From WQTU01 sp031548835 (GTDB lineage: Bacteria; Spirochaetota; Spirochaetia; CADAEX01): a stretch of 51,914 bases of DNA. Shown in pieces: positions 34,465 to 42,142 of this stretch; position 1 is the stretch's first letter, and each line of letters starts with the position of its first letter. The translations under genes and the position numbers were made by a program. Under the pieces are notes generated by a model. It saw only the letters and a list, made by a program, of their open reading frames with translations. It was not told where the DNA came from and did not search any database. The stretch lies in the NCBI GenBank assembly GCA_031548835.1, contig JAVBQS010000124.1:1-51914 (forward strand), written 5' to 3'.

Positions 34465-35388
34465 ATGAATATAAAACTTTGGGGTGTCAGAGGCTCTATT
34501 CCAAGTCCCGGGCCTGATACTGCCAAGTATGGCGGTAATACTACATGTATAGGCATTGATTTCGGGCCTGGCGAAAAAGAGACAATTATTGACGGCGGAA
34601 CAGGAATAAGGCTTTTTGGAAATTATCTTATAAAAAAATATCTGCCTGATAATATTATCGATGTAAATATTTTTATTACCCATACACACTGGGACCATAT
34701 AATGGGATTTCCTTTTTTTGCACCTATTTATATTCCTTCTACAAAACTTACAATATATGGGCCTGTTACTTATGAAGAAGGCGGGCTTGATGAAATAATA
34801 GGAAGCCAGTTTCAATATAAACATTTTCCTGTTATCCAAAGCGAGCTTGCAGCAGAAATTAAATATTTTCCTCTTAAAGAAACGTCATTTGCAATTGGCA
34901 AAAATATAAAAGTAATAACAAAATATCTTAACCATCCTGTATTATGTATAAGCTATAGATTTGAACAAAATGGAAAAATTTTCTGCTTTACAACAGATTC
35001 AGAACCATTCAGAAATATTTTTGCATCTGATCCTTCTTCTCCTGATTATGATGAACTTGCAGCAGAAGAAGGAGAAAAAGCTGCTGTTGAAGAAAACAGC
35101 AGGGTTGCAGATTTTTTTAGAGGAGCAGACCTTCTTATTCATGATGCGCAATATACTAACGAAGAATGGAACAATGAAAAGCTTGGATGGGGCCATTCAA
35201 GCTTTGAATATGTAATTGAAACAGCAGCAGCTGCCGGGGTAAAAAAGCTTATATTAACGCATCACGATCCTGAAAGGACAGATGATCAGTTAGATACTCT
35301 TGCTGATTTTTATTATAAAAAATATGCTGATATTAATAAAAAAATGCCATTCAGTTTTGCAAGAGAAGGAAGCGTTATCTCTCTATAA
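34465..35388 (+). CDS. MBL-fold metallo-hydrolase
   Basis: 307 residues. Starts with the signature NIKLWGVRGSIPSPGPDTAK, common in a bacterial beta-lactamase-fold group (TaR3-like). Metal ligands: THTHWDHIMG (HxHxDH), a later His in YLNHP, Asp in FTTDSE, and LTHHDP near the end. Members are predicted phosphodiesterases or hydrolases; the substrate is unknown. Placement after an HDOD protein hints at nucleotide-second-messenger turnover (inference). It is last gene of the operon and convergent with the next TPR gene. Confidence 0.88.
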   Translation: MNIKLWGVRGSIPSPGPDTAKYGGNTTCIGIDFGPGEKETIIDGGTGIRLFGNYLIKKYLPDNIIDVNIFITHTHWDHIMGFPFFAPIYIPSTKLTIYGPVTYEEGGLDEIIGSQFQYKHFPVIQSELAAEIKYFPLKETSFAIGKNIKVITKYLNHPVLCISYRFEQNGKIFCFTTDSEPFRNIFASDPSSPDYDELAAEEGEKAAVEENSRVADFFRGADLLIHDAQYTNEEWNNEKLGWGHSSFEYVIETAAAAGVKKLILTHHDPERTDDQLDTLADFYYKKYADINKKMPFSFAREGSVISL

Positions 35389-35469
35389 TTAATTGCATTG
35401 CTATTCTTTTTTATGTGTTTTTAATACTGCAGAATATTATAACTTTGTTAAAAATATAAAGACATACAA

Positions 35470-35961
35470 CTATCTGCAGCTTATTATATCAATATAGGTG
35501 TTTACCAAAACAAGATTTTCCCTTGATAAACTATATTCTTCTTCTGAAAGAGCTTTTTTAAAATATTCCTTTGCTTTTAAAAAATTATTATCTTCAAAAA
35601 ACAGCGACCCAATATTATTATATATAACTGCTTTTGAGTGGCTTGAATCAGCATAATTAATAGCTTTTTTATAATATTCATGTGCTTTATTTTTTTCTCC
35701 GCATTGCTGAAATGCAAGAGCTGTTTCTATATAGATATCGCAATCGTCATTTTTTAATTTTTCTGCTTCCAGTAAAACAGGAATAGCTTTATCAGGCTTT
35801 TCCGACTCTACATAAAGCACTCCAAGATTGTAATACGGCAGATAACTATCGGAAAAATCTTCAATTGCTTTAAGAAGAATTAATTCTCCTTCTGTAAAGT
35901 TTTCTTCAAGAGATTTTTCAGCAGCATCAATAAGCATTTTGTTAAGTTTTGAAAAATCCAT
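35470..35961 (-). CDS. Small TPR protein
   Basis: 163 residues with about three TPR units (SYLPYYNLGVLYVESEKPDK; CDIYIETALAFQQCGEKNKA; AVIYNNIGSLFFEDNNFLKA) and no signal peptide, so it is a cytoplasmic adaptor. Its partner is unknown. It is a single gene, convergent with the MBL-fold hydrolase gene; the 204-base gap on its other side holds only a short AATAGGG/CCCTATT inverted repeat near 36056-36095. Confidence 0.8.
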   Translation of the reverse strand: MDFSKLNKMLIDAAEKSLEENFTEGELILLKAIEDFSDSYLPYYNLGVLYVESEKPDKAIPVLLEAEKLKNDDCDIYIETALAFQQCGEKNKAHEYYKKAINYADSSHSKAVIYNNIGSLFFEDNNFLKAKEYFKKALSEEEYSLSRENLVLVNTYIDIISCR

Positions 35962-36165
35962 AGCAATGAATAATAGATCAAATATTAAATTTATTTCAAG
36001 ATATAATTATTTATAAATAATGCTTTATTATTTTATGTTACTTATTCTGTATTTCAATAGGGGAGACAGATTTTATGTTATATCATTCCCTATTCTGGTT
36101 GAACAATTTCATGTCTGCCATCTTATAGAAATATAGGATCTCTATGCTCTATAGTATCGCAGTAA

Positions 36166-36531
36166 TCAGATATTTATAACTACATTTACATTTTTGTCAA
36201 AATAGCTTTTAAAATAAGACTTTACCTTATTTTCATATCCTTCTATTCCGCCAAAATCTTTGCTTTTTCCTGTAATTCTTATTTTATCATAAGATATTGC
36301 GGCAAAAGCTCCGCCATCTATTAAACCTCTATCAATATTATTTGCATCTGCAATATCTTTATGATATAGAGAACCTTCTCCATAGGTTTTTTCAAATCTT
36401 ACAAAAAGCTGGGGATCAAAAATTACTTTTCCCTGCGCAACAATGAATTTTATAAAAACTTCGCCTTTTTTTAAAGATTCATAATTTATTTTTAATGTCT
36501 TTTCTGCAAAATCTTTTATTGATATTCCCAT
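36166..36531 (-). CDS. Janus/PHPT1-like protein (possible protein-histidine phosphatase)
   Basis: 121 residues; AGGAG lies 8 bases before the ATG. The pattern matches the eukaryotic Janus/Ocnus/PHPT1 family: an early beta strand (GEVFIKFIVAQG), then SLYHKDIAD with His57 at the place of the catalytic His of PHPT1 (YHADI), a Gly-Gly turn (IDGGAFAAIS), DKIRITGKSKDFG (compare DKKIHVYGYSMAYG), and a last beta strand. This is my own comparison from memory, not a search. If right, it could remove phosphate from histidine or lysine residues. It is a single gene between a TPR gene and the ABC transporter. Confidence 0.5.
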   Translation of the reverse strand: MGISIKDFAEKTLKINYESLKKGEVFIKFIVAQGKVIFDPQLFVRFEKTYGEGSLYHKDIADANNIDRGLIDGGAFAAISYDKIRITGKSKDFGGIEGYENKVKSYFKSYFDKNVNVVINI

Positions 36532-36569
36532 ATAAAATCTCCTTTGTTATAACAGAACAATATTATACC

Positions 36570-37316
36570 TTAGCGATTTAGCCTGGTTAGAAATGTTTTT
36601 GTCCTTTCCTGACTTGGGTTGTCTATAACATCTTTTGCAAAACCTTGTTCCACAAAAATGCCACAGTCCATAAAGAGCACCTTGTCTGCAACTTCCCGGG
36701 CAAATGGAATTTCGTGGGTTACTATAACCATTGTCATTTTTTCCGCAGCCAGGGAGCGAATTACTTTAAGAATATCACCTGTAAGTTCCGGGTCAAGAGC
36801 GCTGGTTGGTTCATCGAAAAAAAGAACTTCCGGGTCAAGGGCAAGCGCCCTGGCTATTGAGACCCGCTGCTGCTGTCCGCCTGATAATTCGCATGGATAA
36901 TTTTTTGCCTTGTCTGAAAGACCCATTTTTTCGAGAAGGACCAGCGCCTGTTTTTCAGCTTCATCCTTTTTTCTGCCCAGCACATGAATCTGGGCTTCTG
37001 TAATGTTTCGCATAACTGAAAAATGGGGAAACAGATTGAAGTTTTGAAATACAAGACCCATTTTAAGACATATTTCCCTAAGATGCTCTGCCCCGGCGTA
37101 AATGCCGTCCTTTACAAGGTCTTTACCTGCAATGGTAATGCTGCCTCCATCCACGAGTTCAAGGTGTGTAATACACCGGAGCAGGGTGGATTTTCCAGAG
37201 CCGGAAGGCCCTATGACAGCAACAACTTCCCCCTGGTTTACCATAAAAGAAATATTTTTTAAAACTTCCAGCTTTCCGAATGATTTTGAAATTCCAGATA
37301 CTTTGATTATTTCCAT
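36570..37316 (-). CDS. Polar amino acid ABC transporter ATP-binding protein
   Basis: 248 residues from the ATG at 37316, chosen because it follows AAGAGG by 8 bases and gives MEIIKVSGISKSFG; an upstream in-frame ATG at 37373 lies inside the permease gene. Walker A GPSGSGKST, signature LSGGQQQR, Walker B VLFFDEPTSALDP, H-loop VTHEI. It is a GlnQ/HisP-type ATPase. The three-gene set (binding protein, permease, ATPase) is complete. Base composition is richer in G+C than neighbours. Confidence 0.95.
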   Translation of the reverse strand: MEIIKVSGISKSFGKLEVLKNISFMVNQGEVVAVIGPSGSGKSTLLRCITHLELVDGGSITIAGKDLVKDGIYAGAEHLREICLKMGLVFQNFNLFPHFSVMRNITEAQIHVLGRKKDEAEKQALVLLEKMGLSDKAKNYPCELSGGQQQRVSIARALALDPEVLFFDEPTSALDPELTGDILKVIRSLAAEKMTMVIVTHEIPFAREVADKVLFMDCGIFVEQGFAKDVIDNPSQERTKTFLTRLNR

Positions 37317-37335
37317 TTGTTTTACCTCTTGCCCT

Positions 37336-38037
37336 CTAAGAATAATAGGCAAGTTTTTTCTCACACTTTGCAAACACTATTGTTACCAGCCAGTTCATAA
37401 AGAGGTAAAAAAGTCCTGCTATAAAGATGGGCATGGTAGAAAATTCCCTGGCTGAGGCAGTCCTTGCAACATGGAAAAGTTCTAATATGCCTATTACCTG
37501 GGCAAGAGCAGTATCTTTAACCAGAGTAATTACTTCGTTACCCGCAGCAGGGAGTATGCGTTTTATCATTTGCGGCATGATTATCCGCATAAAAGTCTGG
37601 GGTTGTGTAAAACCTAAAACTTTGGCAGCCTCGTACTGGCCTTTGGGAATTGACTCAATACCGCCGCGGTATATTTCAGCAAAGTATGCGGCATAGTTTA
37701 AGGTAAAAGCAATTATTGCTGCTGTAAAACGGTCATAAGAAAGCAAAAACTTTATACTGTTCCAGAAGGCAGGAGAATCAATATAACTTCCCAGTGTTTC
37801 ATTTAAAAACATCAAAAGATATTTGGGCGCAAAATAGATAAAGATAAGCTGCAGGATAAGGGGCGTTCCCCTCATTATAAGAATATAAAAACTAATAACA
37901 GCCTGAAGCGGCCGGTTTTTCGACATCTTTCCAAATGCAATCGGCAGCGCCAGAGGGAGGGAAAAAAGGAGAGTAAGAAAAAAAACCTCCAGGGAAACCG
38001 CAGCCCCCTGGAACATTATGCCGATCATTTTAAGCAT
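37336..38037 (-). CDS. Polar amino acid ABC transporter permease
   Basis: 233 residues, HisM/GlnP type, five or so membrane helices. The EAA loop is clear: EIYRGGIESIPKGQYEAAKVLGF, followed by PQTFMRIIMPQ. It forms the channel, here probably as a homodimer since a single permease gene is present. It lies 14 bases after the binding-protein gene and 19 before the ATPase start. Confidence 0.95.
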   Translation of the reverse strand: MLKMIGIMFQGAAVSLEVFFLTLLFSLPLALPIAFGKMSKNRPLQAVISFYILIMRGTPLILQLIFIYFAPKYLLMFLNETLGSYIDSPAFWNSIKFLLSYDRFTAAIIAFTLNYAAYFAEIYRGGIESIPKGQYEAAKVLGFTQPQTFMRIIMPQMIKRILPAAGNEVITLVKDTALAQVIGILELFHVARTASAREFSTMPIFIAGLFYLFMNWLVTIVFAKCEKKLAYYS

Positions 38038-38051
38038 TGTATGCTCTTACT

Positions 38052-38870
38052 TTATTTAGCAATGGTGGAAATATCAGCTCCCAGCCAATGGGTGGAAATT
38101 TTTGCTATAGTCCCGTCTTTAGCCATATCCACAAGAGTTAACCAGACTTTGTCTGCCAGAGCTTTGTCATTTTTGCGGAACCCTATACCGAATTCTTCAT
38201 CTTCCAGAGTTTCTTTCAAGATGCGGAAAGGTTTACCGGAACGGTTGATATTGTCGTTTGCAACTACAAGATCGATAACCACAGCATCAATACCGCCTAC
38301 ATCCAGATCCATCAGCGCTGTAAGAAAGTCCTTGTACTCAACAATGTTTTTCAGGCTTTCTTTAAATTCAGGATCTCTGTCAATGGCTCCTACAGACGCT
38401 GAAGCAGCTTGTGTGCCTGCTGTTTTGCCTGCCAGATCCTTCATCGTATTTATTGGTGAATTCTCTTTTACTATAATTACCTGGGCATTTTTAAGATATG
38501 GGGGAGTAAAAAGCAGGTTTTTCTTCCTCTCTTCTGTAATTGTAAAACCGTTCCAGATACAATCGATCTCTCCTGTATTAAGTTCCTGCTCCTTGGCATT
38601 CCAGTCTATTGGCTGGAGAACCAATTCAACTCCCATACGTTTGGCTACTTCTTTTGCCAAATCCACATCATAACCAACAATTTCATTCTTCTCATTTCTG
38701 AAACCCATTGGAGGGAATGAATCATCAAGCCCCATAACCAGTTTTTTCTTATCCATGATACTTTTGAGGGAATTGTCTCCTGTCGCTGTATTTTTATCGC
38801 TTTTGCTGCATGCAAAAAACATTCCTGCTGTCAAAAAAGTACAAATTAATAGTATTATAATCTTTTTCAA
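38052..38870 (-). CDS. Polar amino acid ABC transporter substrate-binding lipoprotein
   Basis: 272 residues, SBP family 3. The signal peptide ends at lipobox FFAC (Cys21), so it is membrane-anchored. Family motifs: LVMGLDDSFPPMGF, NEIVGYDVDLAKEVAKRMG, and CIWNGFTITEERKKNL, where Thr/Arg residues typically bind the amino acid alpha groups. Substrate not predictable beyond a polar amino acid. GGAGG lies just before the start. The whole operon has more G+C and more CTG/GCC-type codons than neighbours, suggesting transfer. Confidence 0.95.
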   Translation of the reverse strand: MKKIIILLICTFLTAGMFFACSKSDKNTATGDNSLKSIMDKKKLVMGLDDSFPPMGFRNEKNEIVGYDVDLAKEVAKRMGVELVLQPIDWNAKEQELNTGEIDCIWNGFTITEERKKNLLFTPPYLKNAQVIIVKENSPINTMKDLAGKTAGTQAASASVGAIDRDPEFKESLKNIVEYKDFLTALMDLDVGGIDAVVIDLVVANDNINRSGKPFRILKETLEDEEFGIGFRKNDKALADKVWLTLVDMAKDGTIAKISTHWLGADISTIAK

Positions 38871-39071
38871 AATTTCCTCCTGAAGTTGAATAAATCAGCG
38901 TTGTCCTAAGTAACCCTTACTCTAGCTAAATTATTGGCAAATGTAAACTTGCGTAGCTGGGAAGCTTGTAAATTAACAAAAAAAACTATTGCGGTATTAC
39001 TTTGACAACAAATTTGTGGCTATTATGGATATATCTGGTAATGTGTATTAAAAAAGGATAATCATAATAAT

Positions 39072-40019
39072 ATGATTCAGCAAAAAGATTTCTATAATTT
39101 TTTTGATAGATATATAGCGCGGAAAAGTTATTATTGCTTATATATATGCATATTATTCTTTTATCTCAGTTGTGCAAATAATTCTGCATTGCAGACACGC
39201 CATTCTGTAGAGAGTTTGGTTCCTGCCCAGCGCCTGGTATTTATCGGCCTTGACGGCTGGGGGGCAGCTTATGTTCAGGAAGCAGATATGCCTACGATAA
39301 AAAGAATGATCTCTGACGGCGCTTCAAGTATGAATGTAAAGGCTGTTATGCCCGCCATAAGCTGGCCAAACTGGTCTTCCCTGTTTTTTGGAGCATCACC
39401 GGAAGAGCGCACTGGTAAAAGTCAAAATAATGCGCCTGAAAACATAGTTGATGATTTTCCTTCTATATTTACTCTTGTAAAAAACAGTGAAACAGATGCT
39501 GGCTCCTCTCCTGTTCTTTTTTATGAATGGGAAGAGCTAAATAAACTATGTACAACAGAAACAGCAGAAAAAATAAAAATCAAATCCGATATTGATTCAG
39601 CCAAAAAAATCGCTGCTTATATTATAGAAAAAAAACCGCTCTTTACTGCCATTGTTTTTGATCAGCCTGATGGCGCCGGCCATTCTTCAGGCTGGGGTTC
39701 TTCTGCTTATTACTCAAAACTTAAAGAAATGGATGCTCTTGTTACCATTATTGAGCAGGCGGTAAAAGATGCGGGAATATATGATAGTACTGTATTTGTA
39801 ATTTCCTCAGATCATGGAGGTTTTGCCAAAGGGCATGGAGACAATATATTTACCCATCGCAATATTCCTCTGGTTATTTATGGGAAGGGTATAAAAAATG
39901 GATTTACTATTTCCGGCAAACTATCTATTTGCGACATAGCTCCAACCATGGCAGCAATACTTGGCCTTGAAAAACCACCTGAATGGACAGGAAGAAATTT
40001 ATCAAAAAATTTTAAGTAA
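39072..40019 (+). CDS. Type I phosphodiesterase/nucleotide pyrophosphatase-like lipoprotein
   Basis: 315 residues. An N-terminal membrane stretch ends in a lipobox-like FYLSC (Cys ~34), so it is probably a lipoprotein. Alkaline-phosphatase-fold motifs: FIGLDGWG (metal Asp), MPAISWPNWSSLFFG (candidate Ser nucleophile), DQPDGAGHSSG (Asp, His), and SSDHGGFAKGHGD (Asp-His and a later His). Expected to hydrolyse phosphodiester or phosphonate bonds outside the cytoplasm; substrate unknown. TTGACA at 39002-39007 may be the -35 of its promoter, with a weak -10. It is convergent with tRNA-Leu. Confidence 0.85.
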   Translation: MIQQKDFYNFFDRYIARKSYYCLYICILFFYLSCANNSALQTRHSVESLVPAQRLVFIGLDGWGAAYVQEADMPTIKRMISDGASSMNVKAVMPAISWPNWSSLFFGASPEERTGKSQNNAPENIVDDFPSIFTLVKNSETDAGSSPVLFYEWEELNKLCTTETAEKIKIKSDIDSAKKIAAYIIEKKPLFTAIVFDQPDGAGHSSGWGSSAYYSKLKEMDALVTIIEQAVKDAGIYDSTVFVISSDHGGFAKGHGDNIFTHRNIPLVIYGKGIKNGFTISGKLSICDIAPTMAAILGLEKPPEWTGRNLSKNFK

Positions 40020-40058
40020 AATAATTCCTGGACAAGTTACAAAACAAAATTAATTCTT

Positions 40059-40142
40059 TACCGGCGATCGGACTTGAACCGATACAGGGTTGCCCCCGGC
40101 AGATTTTGAGTCTGCTGCGTCTGCCAATTTCGCCACGCCGGC
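40059..40142 (-). tRNA. tRNA-Leu(CAA)
   Basis: 84 nt on the minus strand: acceptor GCCGGCG/CGCCGGT with a G1-U72 wobble, discriminator A (Leu identity), class II variable arm CGGGGGCAACCC, T-arm GGTTCAAGTCC. The anticodon stem GCAGA/TCTGC closes CTCAAAA, giving CAA. No encoded CCA. Confidence 0.95.
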
Positions 40143-40146
40143 GTTT

Positions 40147-40180
40147 AAAAAACCTGAAAGCTTCTTTCAGGCTTTTCTTT
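40147..40180. terminator. Bidirectional terminator hairpin beside tRNA-Leu
   Basis: CCTGAAAG (40153-40160), CTT loop, CTTTCAGG (40164-40171). On the plus strand it is followed by CTTTTCTTTCT; on the minus strand by TTTTTT and then, 5 bases on, tRNA-Leu. It looks like a two-way intrinsic terminator, yet on the minus strand it lies between the best candidate promoter and the tRNA. Confidence 0.75.
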
Positions 40181-40183
40181 CTA

Positions 40184-40212
40184 AAACTAACGAGATATAT
40201 TGTATTTGTCAA
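40184..40212 (-). promoter_or_regulatory. Candidate promoter for tRNA-Leu
   Basis: On the minus strand, TTGACA (40212-40207), a 17-base spacer and TAGTTT (40189-40184). A transcript would begin near 40177 and include the terminator-like hairpin before the tRNA. Confidence 0.45.
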
Positions 40213-40224
40213 TAACAGTAAGAT

Positions 40225-41214
40225 ATGAATAAAATAGATAAATCTTTATATAAAAAGTGCACGCTTTGTCCAAGAAAATGCAGTGTTGACAGGCTTTCTG
40301 GCGGGAAAGGTTTTTGCAAAACAGGTTCCGATGCTGTTCTTGCCTGCGCTTTGCTCCACTATGGAGAAGAGCCTCCTGTAACAGGAAAGGGCGGCTCTGG
40401 GACTCTCTTTTTTTCAGGCTGCACTTTGAAGTGTAAATTCTGCCAGAACTATCAGCTAAGCAGGGAAATTCTTGGAGGCCGGGCAGACAGTAATCTTCTT
40501 TCAGATATAATGATTGCTCTTGAAAAAAAAGGAGCGGAAAACATAAATTTTGTTACAGCAACGCATTTTCTGCCTTCAATCGCAGAAGCTGTAATTATTG
40601 CAAAAGATAAAGGGCTTAAAATTCCGCTGCTCTGGAATAGTTCAGGATATGAAACAGAAGAAACAGTTGAAATGCTTCTTGAATTTATAGATATATTTTT
40701 GCCGGATATTAAAACTTTGGATCCCAATCTTTCAGACAGGCTTTTTAATGCTAAAAATTATCCGCAGTTTGCATCAAATGCTGTTTTAAAAATGGCCAAT
40801 GGAAAGAAAACAGATTTATCATTAATTGAAAAAGAAGGGATTATGAAAGAGGGTGTAATTGTAAGGCATCTTGTTCTTCCCGGAGAACTTGAAAACACCA
40901 GTCAATTTCTAAAATGGTTTTCTGAAAATATAAAAAATAAAGCAATACTTTCGCTAATGTTTCAGTATGAACCAATGCCTGGCCATGAAAAACCTGAACT
41001 CCCAGCAAGAAAAGTTTCAGAAAATGAAGTTGAAAAAGTTTATCAGCTTCTTGATAAATATGAAATTGATGATGGTTTTATTCAGGAGGTTGAAGAAGAT
41101 TCTCTCTGGACTCCTGATTTCAGAAATCCCATGCCATTTCCCGGCAGTAAGGAAAAGCCAATATGGCATAGCAACATGGATGTTGTATCCCGCGACGCAG
41201 CAGGGAGGCTGTAA
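40225..41214 (+). CDS. Radical SAM protein, PflX / pyruvate formate-lyase activase-like
   Basis: 329 residues. The N-terminus has an extra Cys set (CTLCPRKC, Cys 12, 15 and 19, plus Cys31). The radical SAM motif is Cys66-x3-Cys70-x2-Cys73 in FSGCTLKCKFCQNYQ. Later segments NINFVTATHFLPSIAEA and DIFLPDIKTLD fit the PflX-like group, whose substrates are mostly unknown. The last ~12 residues (after EKPIWHSN) and the stop are encoded by a structured repeat, so the C-terminus was altered. Weak ribosome site. Divergent from tRNA-Leu. Confidence 0.88.
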   Translation: MNKIDKSLYKKCTLCPRKCSVDRLSGGKGFCKTGSDAVLACALLHYGEEPPVTGKGGSGTLFFSGCTLKCKFCQNYQLSREILGGRADSNLLSDIMIALEKKGAENINFVTATHFLPSIAEAVIIAKDKGLKIPLLWNSSGYETEETVEMLLEFIDIFLPDIKTLDPNLSDRLFNAKNYPQFASNAVLKMANGKKTDLSLIEKEGIMKEGVIVRHLVLPGELENTSQFLKWFSENIKNKAILSLMFQYEPMPGHEKPELPARKVSENEVEKVYQLLDKYEIDDGFIQEVEEDSLWTPDFRNPMPFPGSKEKPIWHSNMDVVSRDAAGRL

Positions 41215-41340
41215 TAAGCGCGGGATAGCAACAAAGATAGGCGAAGCTGCCTCGGGATTCCCTTCGGTCACCCTATCCCGTATACTGTATGGAACAAGAT
41301 TAAATTCGGATATAAATCTACGGGATACGCTACGCTATAA
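41172..41340. repeat. Structured repeat cluster between the radical SAM gene and pyrH
   Basis: It begins with the palindrome CAACATGGATGTTG (41172-41185). Next, TATCCCGCG (41186-41194) pairs with CGCGGGATA (41219-41227), and outer GTTG with CAAC. Then CGGGATAG (41221-41228) pairs with CTATCCCG (41273-41280), enclosing AGGC/GCCT. After GGAACAAGATTAAATTC come CGGGATACGC and TACGC. Motifs match the 26994-27455 cluster. It covers the stop codon of the radical SAM gene and touches the last codon of pyrH. Confidence 0.75.
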
Positions 41341-42019
41341 TCGTGCCTTTAAACAGGTCTATTTTATCTTCAAGTATAAATTTAAGATTTTCAATATCTT
41401 TTCCTGCAGCAACAATAACTTTCATTTTTAATTCTGCTGCTTTGGCAGTTGCTATCGGGTCGAACGGCACATTTTTTCCAGGAATCCATTCAGTTCCTAC
41501 AATTTTTTTAAAATCTTCCCAGTTTATTTTATCAAGAGGAACAGCATTAGGATTTTTCTTTGGATCATCTGAATAAACTTTTGCTATATTTGAAAGATTT
41601 ATAACAGTATCTGCTTTAAATTTTTCGCCAAGTATTACAGCATCAAAATCTGTTGAAAATCCGGGCTTCCAGCCTGCTGCCACAAGAACCTGTCCTTTAA
41701 AACTTTTAACAGCTGTGGGATCTGTTGCTATATCATCCATACAGTAATTTAAAAATAACGCCTTGAGAAGTTCTCCATTAAGCCTTGTTGCAGCTATTCC
41801 TATCCAGTCCTGACTGTTGTTATCAGGAGAATCTGCAATTTCCCTGTATGCTTTCTGATAAACTCTTGCTGTTGAGCCGCCGCCTACAACAAATATAAGT
41901 TTTCTGTTTTTATCTTTATCAAGATAATCTTTTATAAGATTAAGGAATTTTTTAAGAAATTCTATGTCTACCTGATCAGGAACCACAATTGATCCCCCGA
42001 GTGATATTACTTTAACCAT
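41330..42019 (-). CDS. pyrH: UMP kinase, archaeal/spirochaete type
   Basis: 229 residues from the ATG at 42019 (MVKVISLGGSIVVPDQVD). An in-frame ATG at 42067 would add 16 hydrophobic residues and lie upstream of the -35 box. Amino-acid-kinase fold: LGGSIV (phosphate loop), FVVGGGSTARVY, FKADTVINLSNI and DPIATAKAAE. It belongs to the branch known from archaea and spirochaetes rather than the usual bacterial PyrH, supporting the taxonomic call. Makes UDP from UMP. The promoter predicts transcription starting at the A of ATG; no Shine-Dalgarno site. The final Ala codon and stop touch the repeat. Confidence 0.92.
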   Translation of the reverse strand: MVKVISLGGSIVVPDQVDIEFLKKFLNLIKDYLDKDKNRKLIFVVGGGSTARVYQKAYREIADSPDNNSQDWIGIAATRLNGELLKALFLNYCMDDIATDPTAVKSFKGQVLVAAGWKPGFSTDFDAVILGEKFKADTVINLSNIAKVYSDDPKKNPNAVPLDKINWEDFKKIVGTEWIPGKNVPFDPIATAKAAELKMKVIVAAGKDIENLKFILEDKIDLFKGTIIA

Positions 42020-42025
42020 AAAGTA

Positions 42026-42054
42026 AATATATATGTAAGCTTGTAAAGCATCAA
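42026..42054 (-). promoter_or_regulatory. pyrH promoter, leaderless arrangement
   Basis: On the minus strand, TTGATG (42054-42049), a 17-base spacer and TATATT (42031-42026). Counting -7 at 42026 puts +1 at 42019, the A of the start codon. Confidence 0.6.
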
Positions 42055-42142
42055 TGTATAAAAACACTTTACTTTTTAAACTTTTATAAATAAATTTAGG
42101 AGAAGCCTATATTTATAAGCTGTCATATTAGGCAGGTAGGAA

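Noticed and set aside
36074..36127. A 17-codon frame after GGGGAGACAG
   Set aside because: Too short, no neighbours or family; the purine run also forms part of an AATAGGG/CCCTATT inverted repeat.
38900..38980. Sigma-54 type -24/-12 promoter near TTGGCAAATG...TTGC
   Set aside because: The GG-to-GC spacing is 13 instead of 10 bases. No convincing sigma-54 promoter was seen in the window.
40012..40212. A minus-strand frame of 66 codons over tRNA-Leu
   Set aside because: It is explained by the tRNA and its hairpin; no ribosome site or family resemblance.
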